Origin: Inia geoffrensis
Taxonomy: Eukaryota; Chordata; Mammalia; Artiodactyla; Iniidae
DNA: 64,000 bases
Reading direction: 5' to 3'
Assembly (NCBI GenBank): GCA_036417435.1
Contig: CM070899.1
Coordinates: forward strand, 71,430,501-71,494,500
Shown here: positions 36,874 to 48,019 of the stretch, one piece after another
Numbering within the stretch: the stretch's first letter is position 1
How the letters are laid out: every line of letters begins with the position of its first letter
Notes under the pieces: model-generated
The model's database searches: none
Told to the model about the DNA's origin: nothing
The model's input: the letters and a program-made list of their open reading frames with translations, nothing else
Position numbers and translations under genes: made by a program

Positions 36874-37755
36874 ATGAGAAGACAGAGAAATATGCAGCAG
36901 ATAAAGGAGCAAGGTAAAAACCCACCAGACCAAATAAATGAATAGGAAATAGGCAGTTTACCTGAAAAAGAATTCAGAGTAATGAAAGGAAAGATGATCC
37001 AAAATCGTGGAAATAGAAGAGGAAATACAAGAAACATTTACCAAGGACCTAGAAGAACTAAAGAGCAAACAATGATGAACAACACAATAAATGAAATTGA
37101 AAATTCTCTAGAAGGAATCAATAGCAGAATAACTGAGGAAGAAGAATGGATATGTGACCTGGAAGATAAAATAGCGGAAATAACTGCCACAGAGCAGAAT
37201 AAAGAAAAAAGAATGAAAAGAATTGAGGACAGTCTTAAAGACCTCCGGGACAACATTAAATGCACCAACATTCAAATTATACAGGTCCCAGAAGAAGAGA
37301 AGAAGAAAGGGACTGAGAAAATATTTGAAGAGATTATAGTTGAAAACTTCCCTAACGTGGGAAAGGAAAGAGTCAATCAGTCCAGGAAGCACAGAGAGTC
37401 CCATACAGGATAAATCCAAGGAGAAACAAGCCAAGACATATATTAATCAAACTATCAAAAATTAAATACAAAGAAAAAATATTAAAAGCAGCAAGAGAAA
37501 AATAGCAAATAAAATACAAGGGAATCACCAGAAGGTTAACAGATGATCTTTCACCAGAAACTCTGTAAGCCAGAAGGGAGTGGCATGACATATTTAAAGT
37601 GATAAAAAGGAAAAAACCTACAACCAAGATTACTCTACTCAGCAAGGATATCATTCAGGTTCAACGGAGAAATTAAAACCTTTACAGATAAGCAAAACCT
37701 AAGAGAATTCAGCACCACCAAACTAGCTTTACAACAAATGCTAAAAGAACTTCTC
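36874..37755 (+). pseudogene. L1 ORF1 relic
   Basis: ORF1p binds L1 RNA as a trimeric coiled-coil chaperone. The ATG at 36874 is followed after 23 codons by an in-frame TAG (36943-36945). The same frame is then open from 36946 to a stop at 37411, with an acidic/basic heptad-rich part (ENSLEGINSRITEEEEWICD) typical of the coiled coil and the start of the RRM-like domain (IKCTNIQIIQVPEE). A frameshift before 37400 moves the C-terminal part ('aaagcagcaagagaaaaata', 'ggtgaca'-type region, 'caacaaatgctaaaagaact') into another frame, ending near 37755. Confidence 0.88.
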
Positions 37756-37816
37756 TAGGCAGGAAACACAAGAGAAGGAAAAGAGCTGCAATAACAAACC
37801 CAAAACAATTAAGAAA

Positions 37817-40800
37817 ATTGTAATAGGAACATACATATCGATAACTACCTCAAATGTAACTGGATTAAATGCTCCAACCAAAAGACCCAGTCTGGCTGAA
37901 TGGATACAAAAACAAGACCCATATATATGTTGTCTACAGGAGACCCACTTCAGACCTAGGGACACATATAGACTGAAAGTGAGAGGATGGAAAAAGATAT
38001 TCTATGCAAGTGGAAATCAAAAGAAAGCTGGAGTAGCAATTCTCATATCAGACAAAATAGACTTTAAAATAAAGACTATTACAAGAGACTAAGAAGGACA
38101 CTACATAATGATCAAGGGTTCAATCCAAGCAGAAGATAAATAAATTGTAAATATCTATGTACCCAACATAGGAGCACCTCAATACATAAGGCAAATGTTA
38201 ACAGCCATCAAAGGGGAAATTGACAGTAAAACAATCATAGCAGGGGACTTTAACACCCCACTTTCACCAATGGACAAATCATCTAAAATGAAAATAAATA
38301 AGGAAACACAAGCTTTAAGTGATATATTAAACAACATGGACTTAATTGATATTTCTAGGACATTCTATCCAAAAACGCCAAATACACTTTCTTCTCCAGC
38401 GCTCATGGAACATTCTCCAGGATAGATCGTATCTTGGGTCACAAATCAGTCCTTGGTAAATTTAAGAAAATTGAAATCATATCAAATATCTTTTCTGACC
38501 ACAACACTATGAGACTAGATAGCAATTACAGGAAAAAATCTTCAAAAAATACAAACACATGGAGGCTAAACAATACACTACTAAATAACCAAGAGATGAC
38601 TGAAGAAATCAAAGAGGATATAACAAAATACCCAGAAACAAATGACAATGAAAACATGATGGCCCAAAACCTATGGGATGCAGCAAAAGCAGTTCTAAGA
38701 GGGAAGTTTATAGCAATACAATTCTACCTCAAGAAACAAGAAACACCTCAAATAAACAACATAACCTTACACCAAAAGCAATTAGAGAAAGAAGAACATA
38801 AAAACCTCATAGTTAGCAAAAGGAAAGAAATCATAAAGATCAGATCAGAAATCAATGAAAAAGAAATGAAGGAAACGATAGCAAAGATCAATAAAACTAA
38901 AAGCTGGTTCTATGAGAAGATAAACAAAATTAATAAACCATTAGCTAGACTCATCAAGAAAAATAGGGAGAAGACTCAAATCACTAAATTTGAAATGAAA
39001 AAGGAGAAGTAACAACCGACACTGCAGAAATACAAAGGATCATGAGAGATTACTACTAGCAACTATATGCCAATAAAATGGACAAACTGGAAGAAATGGA
39101 CAAATTCTTAGAAATGCACAACCTGCTGAGACTGAATCAGGAAGAAATATAAAATGTAAACAGACCAATCATAAGCACTGAAATTGAGACTGTGATTAAA
39201 CATCTTCCAACAAACAAAAGCCCAGGACCAGATGGCTTCACAGGTGAATATTATCAAACATTTAGAGAAGAGCTAACACCTATCCTTCTCAAATGCTTCC
39301 AAAATATAGCAGAGGGAGGAACAGTCCCAAAATTATTCTACGAGGCCATCATCACCCTGATACCAAAACCAGAAAAAGATGTCACAAAGAAAGAAAACTA
39401 CAGGTCAATATCACTGATGAACATAGATGCAAAAATCCTCAACAAAATACTAGCAAACAGAATCCAACAGCACATTAAAAGGATCATACACCATGATCAA
39501 GTGGGGTTTATCCCAGGAATGCAAGAATTCTTCAATATATGCAAATCAATCAATGTGATAAACCATATTAACAAATTGAAAGATAAAAACCATATGATAA
39601 TCTCAGTAGATGCAGAAAAAGCTTTCATCAAAATTCAACACCAATTTGTGATAAAAACCCTCCAGAAAGTAGGCACAGAGGGAACTTTCCTCAACATAAT
39701 AAAGGTCATATATGACAAAGCCACAGCCAACATCGTTCTCAGTGGTGAAACACTGAAACCATTTCCTCTAAGATCAGGAAGAAGACAAGGCTGTCCACTC
39801 TCACCACTATTATTCAACATAGTTTTGGAAGTTTTAGCCACAGCAATCTTTTCTTTTTAGAGAAGAAAAAGAAATAAAAGGAATCCAAATTGGAAAAGAA
39901 GAAGTAAAGCTGTCACTGTTTGCAGATAACATGACACTCTACATAAAGAATCCTAAGGATGCTACTAGAAAACTACTAGAGCTAATCAACGAATTTGGTA
40001 AAGTCGCAGGATGCAAAATTAATGCACAGAAGTCTCTTGTATTCCTGTACAGTCATGATGAAAAATTTGAAAGTGAAATTAAGGAAACGCTTCCATTTAC
40101 CACTGCATCAAAAAGAATAAAATACCTAGGAATAAACCTACCTAAGGAGACAAAATAATTGTATGAAGAAAACTATAAGACACTGGTGAAAGAAATTAAA
40201 GATGATACAAACAGATGGGGAGATATACCATGTTCTTGGATTGGAAGAATCAATGTTGTGAAAATGGCTATACTACCAAAAGCAATCCACAGATTCAATG
40301 CAATCCCTATCAAACCACCAATGGCATTTTTCACAGAACTAGCACAAAAAATAAATTTCACAATTTGTATGGAAACACAAAAGACTCCGAATAGCCAAAG
40401 CAAGCTAGAGAAAGAAAAATGGAGCTGGAGGAATCAGGCTCCCGGACTTCAGACAATACTAGAAAGCTAAGGTAATCAAGGCAGTATGGTACTGGCACAA
40501 AATCAGAAATATAGATCAATGGAACATGATAGAAAGCCCAGAGATAAACCCACACACATATGGTCACCTTATTTTTGATAAAGGAGGCAAGAATATACAA
40601 TGGAGAAAAGATAGCCTCTTCAATAAATGGTGTTTGGAAAACTGAACAGCTACATTTAGAAGAATGAAATTAGAACACTCCCTAATACCATATACAAAAA
40701 TAAACTCAAAGTGGATTAAACACCTAAATGTAAGGCCAGACATTATAAAACTCTCAGAGAAAAACATAGCCAGAACACTCTATGACATTCCTCACAGCAA

Positions 40801-41790
40801 GATCCTTTTCGGCCCCCCTCCTAGAGAGATGGAATAAAAACAAAAATTAAAAAATGGTACCTAATGAAACCTAAAAGCTTTTGAACAGCAAAGGAAACCA
40901 TAAACAAGATGAAAAGACAACCCTCAGAATGGGAGAAAATATTTCCAAATGAAGCAACCGACAAAGGGTTAACCTGCAAAATTTACAAGCAGCTCATGCA
41001 GTCAAAACAACAAACAACCCAATCCAACAATGGGCAGAAGACCTAAATAGACATTTCTCCAAAGAAGATATACAGATTGCCAACAAACACATGAAAGAAT
41101 GCTCAACATCATTAATCATTAGAGAAATGCAAATAAAAACTACAGTGAGGTATCATCTCACACCAGTCAGAATGGCCATCATCAAAAAATCTACAAACAA
41201 TAAGTGCTGGAGAGCGTGTGGAGAAAAGGGAACCCTCTTGCACTGTTGGTGGGAATGTAAATAGTTACAGCCACTATGGAGAACAGTATGGAGGTTCCTT
41301 AAAAAACTAAAAATAAAACTACCATACGACCCAGCAATCCCACTACTGGGCATATATCCTGAGAAAACCATAATTCAAAAAGAGACATGTACCACAATGC
41401 TCATTGCAGCTTTTTTTTTTTTTTTGCGGTACGCGGGCGTCTCACTGTTGCGGCCTCTCCTGTTGCAGAGCACAGGCTCCAGACGCGCAGGCTCAGTGGC
41501 CATGGTTCACGGGCCTAGCCGCTCTGCGGCATGTGGGATCTTCCCAGACAGGGGCATGAACCTGTGTCCCCTGCATCGGCAGGCGGACTCAACCACTGTG
41601 CCACCAGGGAAGCCCCAGCTTTATTTTTAATAGCCAGGACATGGAACAATCTAAGTGTCCCTCGACAGATGAATAGATAAAGAAGATGTGACACATATAT
41701 ACAATGGATTATTACTCAGCCTTAAAAAGAAGCAAAATTGACTTATTTGTAGTGAGGTGAATGGACCTAGAGTCTTTCATACAGAGTGAA
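37817..41790 (+). pseudogene. L1 ORF2 relic (endonuclease and reverse transcriptase)
   Basis: ORF2p nicks DNA and reverse-transcribes L1 RNA. The expected start ATG is changed (ATTG context at 37816-37820). The APE-like endonuclease part shows CLQETHF near 37935 and GDFNTPLSPMD near 38244, but two in-frame stops lie between them (about 38090 and 38142), and a frameshift follows near 38375. 38434-39012 is open for 192 codons. After another shift, 39192-39860 is open for 222 codons with reverse-transcriptase landmarks [33 protein letters not shown] and [16 protein letters not shown] roughly 10-bp T-rich insertion then shifts the frame. The FADD catalytic box reads FADN (39919-39930). More stops follow (for example 40156), and a SINE interrupts the C-terminal part at 41414. 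Confidence 0.93.
41414..41612 (-). mobile_element. Short CHR-type SINE inside the full-length L1
   Basis: A T run, then the short CHR body, ending 'ccaccagggaagccc'. The flanks 'gcagcttt' (41406-41413) and 'cagcttta' (about 41616-41623) give a short target duplication. L1 ORF2 reads 'attgcag' before it and 'ctttatttttaatagccagg' after it, so the insertion split distal ORF2. Confidence 0.94.
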
Positions 41791-41869
41791 GTCAGAAAGA
41801 GAAAAACAAATAGGGTATGCTAAGACATATATATGGAATCTAAAAAAAATGGTTCTGAGGAACCTAGAG

Positions 41870-42218
41870 GCAGGACAGGAATAAAGACACAGACATAGGG
41901 AGTGGACTTGAGGATACAGGGAGAGGGAAGGGTAAGCTGGGACGAAATGAGAGAGTGGCATGGACATATATACACTACCAAATGTAAAATAGATTGTTAG
42001 TGGGAAGTAGCCACATAGCACAGGGAGATCAGTTCGGTGCTTTGTGACCACCTAGAGGGGTGGGATAGGGAGGGTGGGAGGAAGATGCAAGAGGGAGGAG
42101 TTAAGGTGATATATGTATATGTAGAGCTGATTCACTTTGTTATACAGCAGAAACTAACACAACATTGTAAAGCAATTATACTCCAATAAAGATGTTAAAA
42201 AACAAAGAAAAAAAAGAA
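41870..42218 (+). other. 3' UTR of the near full-length L1
   Basis: G-rich noncoding tail ('gagagggaagggtaagctgg', 'ggtgggatagggagggtggg') ending in 'gcaattatactccaataaag' and an A-rich tail. The same 3' end, somewhat diverged, is found at 21440-21839 and 47300-47665, so three copies of one L1 lineage are present. Confidence 0.85.
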
Positions 42219-42245
42219 AAGTGTTCTAGAGTATGTGGATAAATA

Positions 42246-43513
42246 TTGGGTTGCCCAAAAAGTTCCTTCTGTTTTGAAGTAAAAATAAAAGACACATTTT
42301 TCATTTTCACCAAGAAGTTTATTGAACAATGTAGTCATCCTTTTGCTCCACTACCTTCTGCCATTTTTCAGACAACTTCATAATTCCATCTTCCAAAAAC
42401 TTTTTATGTTTTTGAGCAAAGAACTGTTCCAGTTGCCTTTTACAGTCTTCCAGGGAATTGAGATTTTTTCCATTAAGAGAATTTTATAAAGACCAAAATA
42501 AATGAAAATCTGAAGGTGCAATGTCTGGTGAATATGGGGATGAATCAGAACTTCCCAGCCAAGCTGTAACAGTTCTTGCCTGGTCATCAGAGAAACATGT
42601 GGTCTTGTGTTATCCTGATAGAAGATTATGTGTTTTCTGTTGACTAATTCTGATGCTTTTCATCAAGTGCTGCTTTCAGTTGGTCTAACTGGGATCAGTA
42701 CTTGCTGGAATTAATCACTTGTTTTCCCTGAAGGAGCTCATAATAAAGGTCTCCCTTCTAATCTCACCATCACCTTCTTTGGATGAAGACCAGCCTTTGG
42801 TGTGGTTGGTGGTGGTTCATTTCACTTGCTCCACGATTCCTTCCCTTCCACATTATTATTGTACAGTATCCACTTTTCATTGCCAATCACAAGTTGCTTT
42901 AAAAATGGAACGTTTTAATTACATTTAAGTAGAGAAGCGCATGGAGAAATATGGTCAGGAAGGTTTTTCTTGCTTAACTTATGGGGAACCTGAACATCAA
43001 AGCGATTCACATAACCAAGCTGGTGCAAACGATTTTCAGCACTTGATTTGGATATTTTGAGTATGTCAGCTCTCTCCCATGTGGTATAATACTGATTATT
43101 CTCAATTAATGCCTCTATTTGATAGCTATCAACTTCAGCTGGTCTACCTGACTGTGGAGCATCATCCAGCGAGAAATCTTCATGATGAAACTTTGCAAAC
43201 CCCTTCTGACACGTTTGATCAGTCATGGCACCTTCTCCATATACCGCACAAATCCTTCTGTATGTTTCAGTTGCGCTTTTACCTTTCTTGAAATAATAAA
43301 GCATAATATGCCGAAAATGTTTTTCTTCCATCTTCCATATTAAAATGGCTATACAAAAATTCACCAATTTTGATAAATTTTTTTAAATGCATACTGATAT
43401 GTCTGCTGTCACAATACAATCTAATGAAATTGTTTCAAATGAAGTTAAAGAAAACTAAGTGCTACTAGAGCCATCTTATGGAAAAAAATGAATGTACCTT
43501 TTGGCCAACCCAA
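42246..43513 (-). mobile_element. Complete-ended mariner transposon, 1268 bp
   Basis: The left terminus is 'ttgggttgcccaaaaagttc' and the right terminus ends 'ccttttggccaacccaa', its complement with few changes. TA dinucleotides at 42244-42245 and 43514-43515 are the target duplication expected of Tc1/mariner elements. The length is normal for mariner. The coding strand is minus. It resembles the mariner found in ruminants and whales with the 'gggttggccaaaaagtt' terminus, but the subfamily name is not certain. It inserted in the old sense L1 about 20 bp beyond the younger L1's target duplication. Confidence 0.95.
42420..43334 (-). pseudogene. Mariner transposase relic
   Basis: The transposase cuts and pastes the element by binding its terminal repeats. 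The frame 42915-43367 encodes 150 residues. From the Met at 43332-43334 it has the N-terminal paired helix-turn-helix region (HIMLYYFKKGKSATETYRR, then DFSLDDAPQSGRP and ADILKISKSSAENRLHQLG). The frame then breaks. Downstream fragments keep catalytic-domain pieces: an IGNEKWILYNN-like stretch near 42885 in which the family's first catalytic Asp is Asn, and FYQDNTRPHV near 42610 with the second Asp kept. A further shift precedes the distal region near 42540. Several stops and shifts make it inactive. Confidence 0.93.
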
Positions 43514-43771
43514 TAGAACCCCTTGTATGGTGTTAGTAGAAATTAAAAATGGTGCAGCCACTATAGAAATCAGGATGGACTTTACTCAAAAAAGTTCAAA
43601 ATAGAATAATCATATGATCAATCAATCCCACTTCTGGGTATATAGCCAAGAGAATTGATATAAGGATCCTGTAGAGATATATGCATTCCCATGTCCACTG
43701 CAGCATTATTCACAATAGCCATGACACAGATATAACCTAAATATCCATTGAGAGATGAATGGATAAAGAAA

Positions 43772-43785
43772 ACACACACACATGA

Positions 43786-43824
<39 letters not shown>
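43772..43824. repeat. (CA)n microsatellite
   Basis: Two CA blocks separated by 'tgagcg', inside the old L1. Confidence 0.97.
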
Positions 43825-43828
<4 letters not shown>

Positions 43829-44179
43829 ATGATTTTTCAACCTTAAAAGAAAAGGAGATACCTCCATATGCAACAACACTGATGAACCTGGAGTACATTA
43901 TGTTAAGTGAAATAAGCCAGTCATAGAAGGACAAATACTACATGATCCCACTGCATGAGGTATGTTAAATAGTCAAACGCATAGACACAAAGAGTGGAAT
44001 CGCGGTTGCTAGAGAGTGAAGAGAGGTGATTGCTTTTCAAGGGGTATAAAGTTTCAGTTACACAAGATGAATAAGTTCTAGAGATCTGCTATACAACATT
44101 ATACTTAGAATTAACAACACTGTATTGAGCGCTTAGGTAGAGCTCAAGTAATCTTATCACAATAATTTTTAAAATTCTA

Positions 44180-45335
44180 TAAATTATAGTATCATTTTAT
44201 TATTATCAAACAAAATAGTATTCAGAAAATAAATAAGAAAAAATGTTACTAAAGATAAAAACATACTTATGATATAATACTTGTGACTTTTAATGTATTT
44301 AATCATTACTTTGAAATATATAAGCAAAATTGAAATGATCAAACACAAAATTATATTTGAAAACTTTAACACACTCCTCTCAGAAATCAGTAAAACAAAT
44401 GGAAAACAAGTATTAAGTATATAGAGGAACTGAATAAGTAGGCTTGATCTAATAGACAAATAATGAATATTATACTCTAGTTACATAGATTACTCATTTT
44501 TTACTAAAGCTTATGCAATATTAGTAACAGTGATCATATATGAATTCATAAACGTTATATCAATACATTTCAAAAAGCAGTTTTTTAATGTTATATTTTC
44601 TAAATGCAATGAATACAATTAGAAAATAATACTGAAGTAGTAATCAAAATAAAAGCCTTTCAGTTAAATTTAAAGACAGACTCTTCTAAATAACTCATTT
44701 GCAAATGAGGGAATCTTTTTCAGCTTGCAAATAAGATATACAAATTATAGATCTAAACATGTATATAGTGATACATGTAACTGAAGTTTTTCAGGTAATA
44801 GTGCTGAGTGTATAAACAAAGGAAGGAAAATTTCAAAGAATTATTCAAGAATTTGGGCTCATAGGGTCTGTATTATTTTTTGCATGTGCTGAAGGTTTTT
44901 ACTGATTAGGCCTGGAGGTGGCACAGAAGTGTCTGCTCACACTCTACTGGCTAGAAATAGTCACAGAGCCACTGCTGGAGGAAAAAAGACTGTGAAAGCA
45001 TTTCCTGGCTGGCTGCCCCCTCCCAGTGTGAACTCCACCATTGGAAAAATGGGACCTTTATTTCACTTGGTAAGCTACCTTTCTCTTTTCAAAATACACT
45101 GAAAACACTGAACATAAAAATTCCTGAGATGTCACCCCATTTGTTTTCTGTAAAAAATAAAATCTTGCAATGCCAACTCTATTAGAAAACAAAGAAGATT
45201 TAACTGAATATACTAGACGTTAAACTCAGTAATTTAAAAGAAGAGCAGTGGAATAAACCTAAATAATGTGAAGGAGAGGATGTAATAAAACTAAAAGCAA
45301 AATTAATGACAGAAAACAAACGATTAAAAATAGAT
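44180..45335. other. Unassigned AT-rich DNA
   Basis: No element recognised. A slightly GC-richer stretch at 44870-45060 has no coding or repeat signature I can name. Confidence 0.5.
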
Positions 45336-45339
45336 GCTT

Positions 45340-46140
45340 TGAGCTTCCAGTTCTAGGGTAAGATAGTATAGAACCAATTTCCCCTGTTCCATCTTCCTAA
45401 ATTCAACTAAACACCCTAGAAATAATTCAAAAGACAATCATAAAAAGACTCTGCAAAGTAGACAGAAAGAAAATAGACTGGCTAGGGTCGACAGGACCAA
45501 AAGGACACCTATGAGTTCCCTGGATTTTATTTTTATATTCTATGCATACCTAATAGTGTGTCAGGGAGCCCTCCAACCCTGAACAGAAAGACAAACCAGC
45601 AAACAAAAAAATGAAAAACAATGACAACAACAACAAAAACACAGTATAAAATACAAGAAAAGCCTGATCTGTCTGACAAAGGGACCTGGAAACAGATGAG
45701 CAGCAGAAACTTGGCATTCAGATCCATATCTAATGATGGCCTAGGGCAACTTTTCTGTGGCATCATCACCAGTAAGTCTTTGACAGGACAAACCAGCCAC
45801 TCTCCCCACATCTCCCCACAGCTGACAGCTGTACCTTATCTACTCACAGACAGAACATCAGTGCAGCTTGTGAGGGCCTCCAGGACCTACAGGCTAAACT
45901 TAAACAGGGCATCTGCCTGCCAAAATAAGATTTAAGTAAGATCAAGAACCTTCTAACATAATATCCAGGATACAGTTGAAAATCACTCATCATACCAAGA
46001 ACCAGGAAACACAGCTTAAATGAGAAATGACAACATGTCAACACTGAGATAAATCAGAGTTTGGAATTCTCTGCCAAATATTTTAGAGCAGCCATCATAA
46101 AATTACTTCAAAATAGGTACTTTGATATTTGTAAAGGCTA
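45340..46140 (+). mobile_element. Old L1 5' UTR/ORF1 5' fragment
   Basis: 'tctgacaaagggacctgg' and 'aaaatcactcatcataccaa' followed by 'accaggaaacacagctta' match the 5' UTR to early ORF1 of ancient L1M elements as I remember them, ending near 'tttagagcagccatcataaa'. The 104-codon frame at 45621-45935 lies in the noncoding part and is not a gene. Confidence 0.65.
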
Positions 46141-46172
46141 ATAAATCTACAAAAGAGTATATTTTATTTATA

Positions 46173-46206
46173 CACACACACATACATACACACACACACA
46201 CACACA
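46173..46206. repeat. (CA)n microsatellite
   Basis: Short CA and CATA run at the junction of two L1 pieces. Confidence 0.93.
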
Positions 46207-46411
46207 GCCCTCAAGGGCATTATGCTAAGTGAAATAAATCAGACAGAGAAAGACAAATACTGTATGATCTTTGATATATGTGGAATGTTAAAAAAAAAAA
46301 AAAGGAGATACAAAGAACAGATTGGTGGTTGTAAGAGGTGGGGGGTATGGAGAAATGGGTGGACTATTTTGGGTTTTTCTTTAGTTTAAATAAATTGAAT
46401 AAAAAAATTTG
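46207..46411 (+). mobile_element. Old L1 3' end, sense
   Basis: 'gggcattatgctaagtgaaa' and 'aaagacaaatactgtatgat' are the distal ORF2 end, followed by a 3' UTR-like part ('attggtggttgtaagaggtg'). Confidence 0.85.
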
Positions 46412-46424
46412 AAAGAGTATATAG

Positions 46425-46800
46425 AGGGACTTCCTTGATGGTGCAGTGGTTAAGAATCCTCCTGCCAATGCAGGGGACACGGGTTCGATCACTGGTCCGG
46501 GAAGATCCCACAGGCCGTGGAGCAACTAAGCCCGTGCAACACAACAACTAAGCCTGTGCTCTAGAGCCCATGAGCCGCAACTACTGAGCCTACTTGCCAC
46601 AACTACTGAAGCTTGGGTGCCTAGAGCCCATGCTCTGCAAGAAGAGAAGCCACCACCAGGAGAAGCCCACGCACCATAACGAAGAGTAGCCGCCACTCTC
46701 TGCAACTAGAGAAAGCCCGCAGGCAGCAACAAAGACCCAATGCAGTCATAAATAAATAAATAAACAAAAAAACTAGTTAATTAATTAAAAAAAACAAAAA
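46425..46800 (+). mobile_element. Long CHR-type SINE, plus strand
   Basis: Begins 'agggacttccttgatggtgc', has 'gggttcgatcactggtccgg' as a B-box region, repeats the 'ccacaactactgaagc' module and ends in (AAAT)n plus A-rich sequence. The perfect 13-bp duplication 'aaagagtatatag' lies at 46412-46424 and 46803-46815. Confidence 0.96.
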
Positions 46801-46815
46801 CAAAAGAGTATATAG

Positions 46816-47234
46816 CATCATCTCATACTTGTGTAATGATCAAACTATTTAATGAAAGTAAGGTATTTGTAAATGACCTTCTATGTGTGTGTAAGTAAAA
46901 AGTATATAAAGAAAAACAACTGCACAGAACACACCAAATCATTAATAATGACTATATTTGTACTGGAACTGAGGGGGGGGATAAATGGATTTTAATATTT
47001 TACTCTTTATAATTCTGTATTTTTGACATTTCAACTATATGCGAAGCTTGAGGAGGTTACTTAACAGAGGCAAGGATAAAAAGAGAACACCACTACCTAG
47101 CTAGCTAACTAAGTTGAGTCAACAGCTCATGACAAACAGGAGGATAGATATTTTTAGAATTCATACCATGTAATAAGTCCTCTACTAAGTGGTAGATCTC
47201 ATGGTAGGACTGTGGGAATCAGTATTCAGTGATT
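46816..47234. other. Unassigned interval
   Basis: AT-rich. Contains a G run near 46973-46980 and a 'ctagctagctaact' word near 47098. Nothing else recognised. Confidence 0.5.
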
Positions 47235-47250
47235 AAGATTACATAAACTC

Positions 47251-47666
47251 TGAAGTAAGTCAGACAAAGAAACACAAATACCATATACTAACGCATATAT
47301 ATGGAATCTTAAAAAAAAAAAAATGGTGCTGATGAACCTAGTGGCACGGAAGGAATAAAGACGTAGACATAGGGATGGACCTGAGGACACGGAGGGGAGG
47401 GGGAAGCTGGGGCGAAGTGAGAGTAGCATCGACACATGTACACTACCGAATGTAAAATAGATAGCTAGTGGGAATCAGCAGCATAGTACAGAGAGATGAG
47501 CTTTGTGACGACCTACAGGGGTGGGATAGAGAGGGTGGGAGGGAGGCTCAAGAGGGAGAGGATATGGGGATATATGTATGCATATGGCTGATTCACTCTG
47601 TTGTACAACAGAAACTAACACAGCATTGTGAAGCAATTATATTCCAATAAAGATGTATTAAAAAAA
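47251..47666 (+). mobile_element. Young-type L1 3' end, 5'-truncated
   Basis: The last codons of ORF2 ('tgaagtaagtcagacaaaga') and the G-rich 3' UTR end at 'ccaataaagatgtattaaaa'. The perfect 16-bp duplication 'aagattacataaactc' lies at 47235-47250 and 47666-47681. Confidence 0.96.
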
Positions 47667-47714
47667 AGATTACATAAACTCACCATTACCTGATGCAAAG
47701 TGCATGGCATTGAA

Positions 47715-48012
47715 CATATTATTTCTTTCCTTAGTTTTCAAATGTCTCATTATAAATTAAACACTGACAATAATAACCTCATAGGGTTATTGAGGGCATG
47801 TACGAGTTAATACATGAAAAACTTTTAGACCTTTGCCTAGCATGTTATATGTGCTCAGTAATACCATCTATTAGTCTCTGCATTTTATAGATAAGGAAAT
47901 TGAGGTTAGAGAAGTTAAAAACAATCACTCAAGGCCATGCGTTTACTGGACAGTGAGACTAGGGATTGAACACAGGCAGCCTGGCTTCAGAGCCTATGGT
48001 TTTTATCATTAT
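47715..48012. repeat. Two MIR fragments in opposite orientation
   Basis: 47715-47870 is the 3' half of MIR in sense ('aataataacctcatagggtt', 'gagttaatacatgaaaaact', 'tgctcagtaata'). 47878-48012 is MIR in antisense ('ttttatagataaggaaattg', 'cactcaaggccatgcg', 'ttgaacacaggcagcctggc'). Both are pan-mammalian and old. Confidence 0.75.
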
Positions 48013-48019
48013 ATCTGAC

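Larger units (their letters stand above)
34701..42218 (+). mobile_element. Near full-length L1, about 7.5 kb including a SINE
   Basis: An autonomous LINE-1 type retrotransposon copy. In order: a 5' UTR of about 2.2 kb starting 'cttcaagaagggggaggagt', ORF1 (about 36874-37755), ORF2 (about 37817 to 41790) and a G-rich 3' UTR ending 'caataaagatgttaaaaaac' plus A tail. The target duplication is 'aagtgttc' at 34693-34700 and 42219-42226, with more diverged similarity beyond. Both reading frames are damaged by stops and frameshifts, so the copy is dead. A short SINE is inserted near its 3' end. Base composition of the 5' UTR is clearly more GC-rich than its surroundings up to about 35830. Confidence 0.95.
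34085..44150 (+). mobile_element. Old sense L1 split by a younger L1 and a mariner
   Basis: Three pieces form one distal ORF2/3' UTR. 34085-34700 contains 'gacaagggtaacaagaatac' and 'agcaaaagaaaacatcatag' and breaks at 'gtaagtgttc'. 42219-42245 contains 'aagtgttctagagtatgtgg'. 43514-44150 contains 'aaaaatggtgcagccactat', 'cccacttctgggtatatagc' and 'acatgatcccactgcatgag'. Removing the two insertions gives the usual L1 order, so the host copy predates both. Confidence 0.85.

Noticed and set aside
36538..37654. Minus-strand frames of 77-111 codons opposite L1 ORF1
   Set aside because: They are shadow frames of the A-rich L1 sense strand and its 5' UTR; L1 has no gene there on that strand in this lineage that I know of.
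42719..43291. Plus-strand frames inside the mariner
   Set aside because: The coding strand of the element is minus; these are shadows of the transposase relic.
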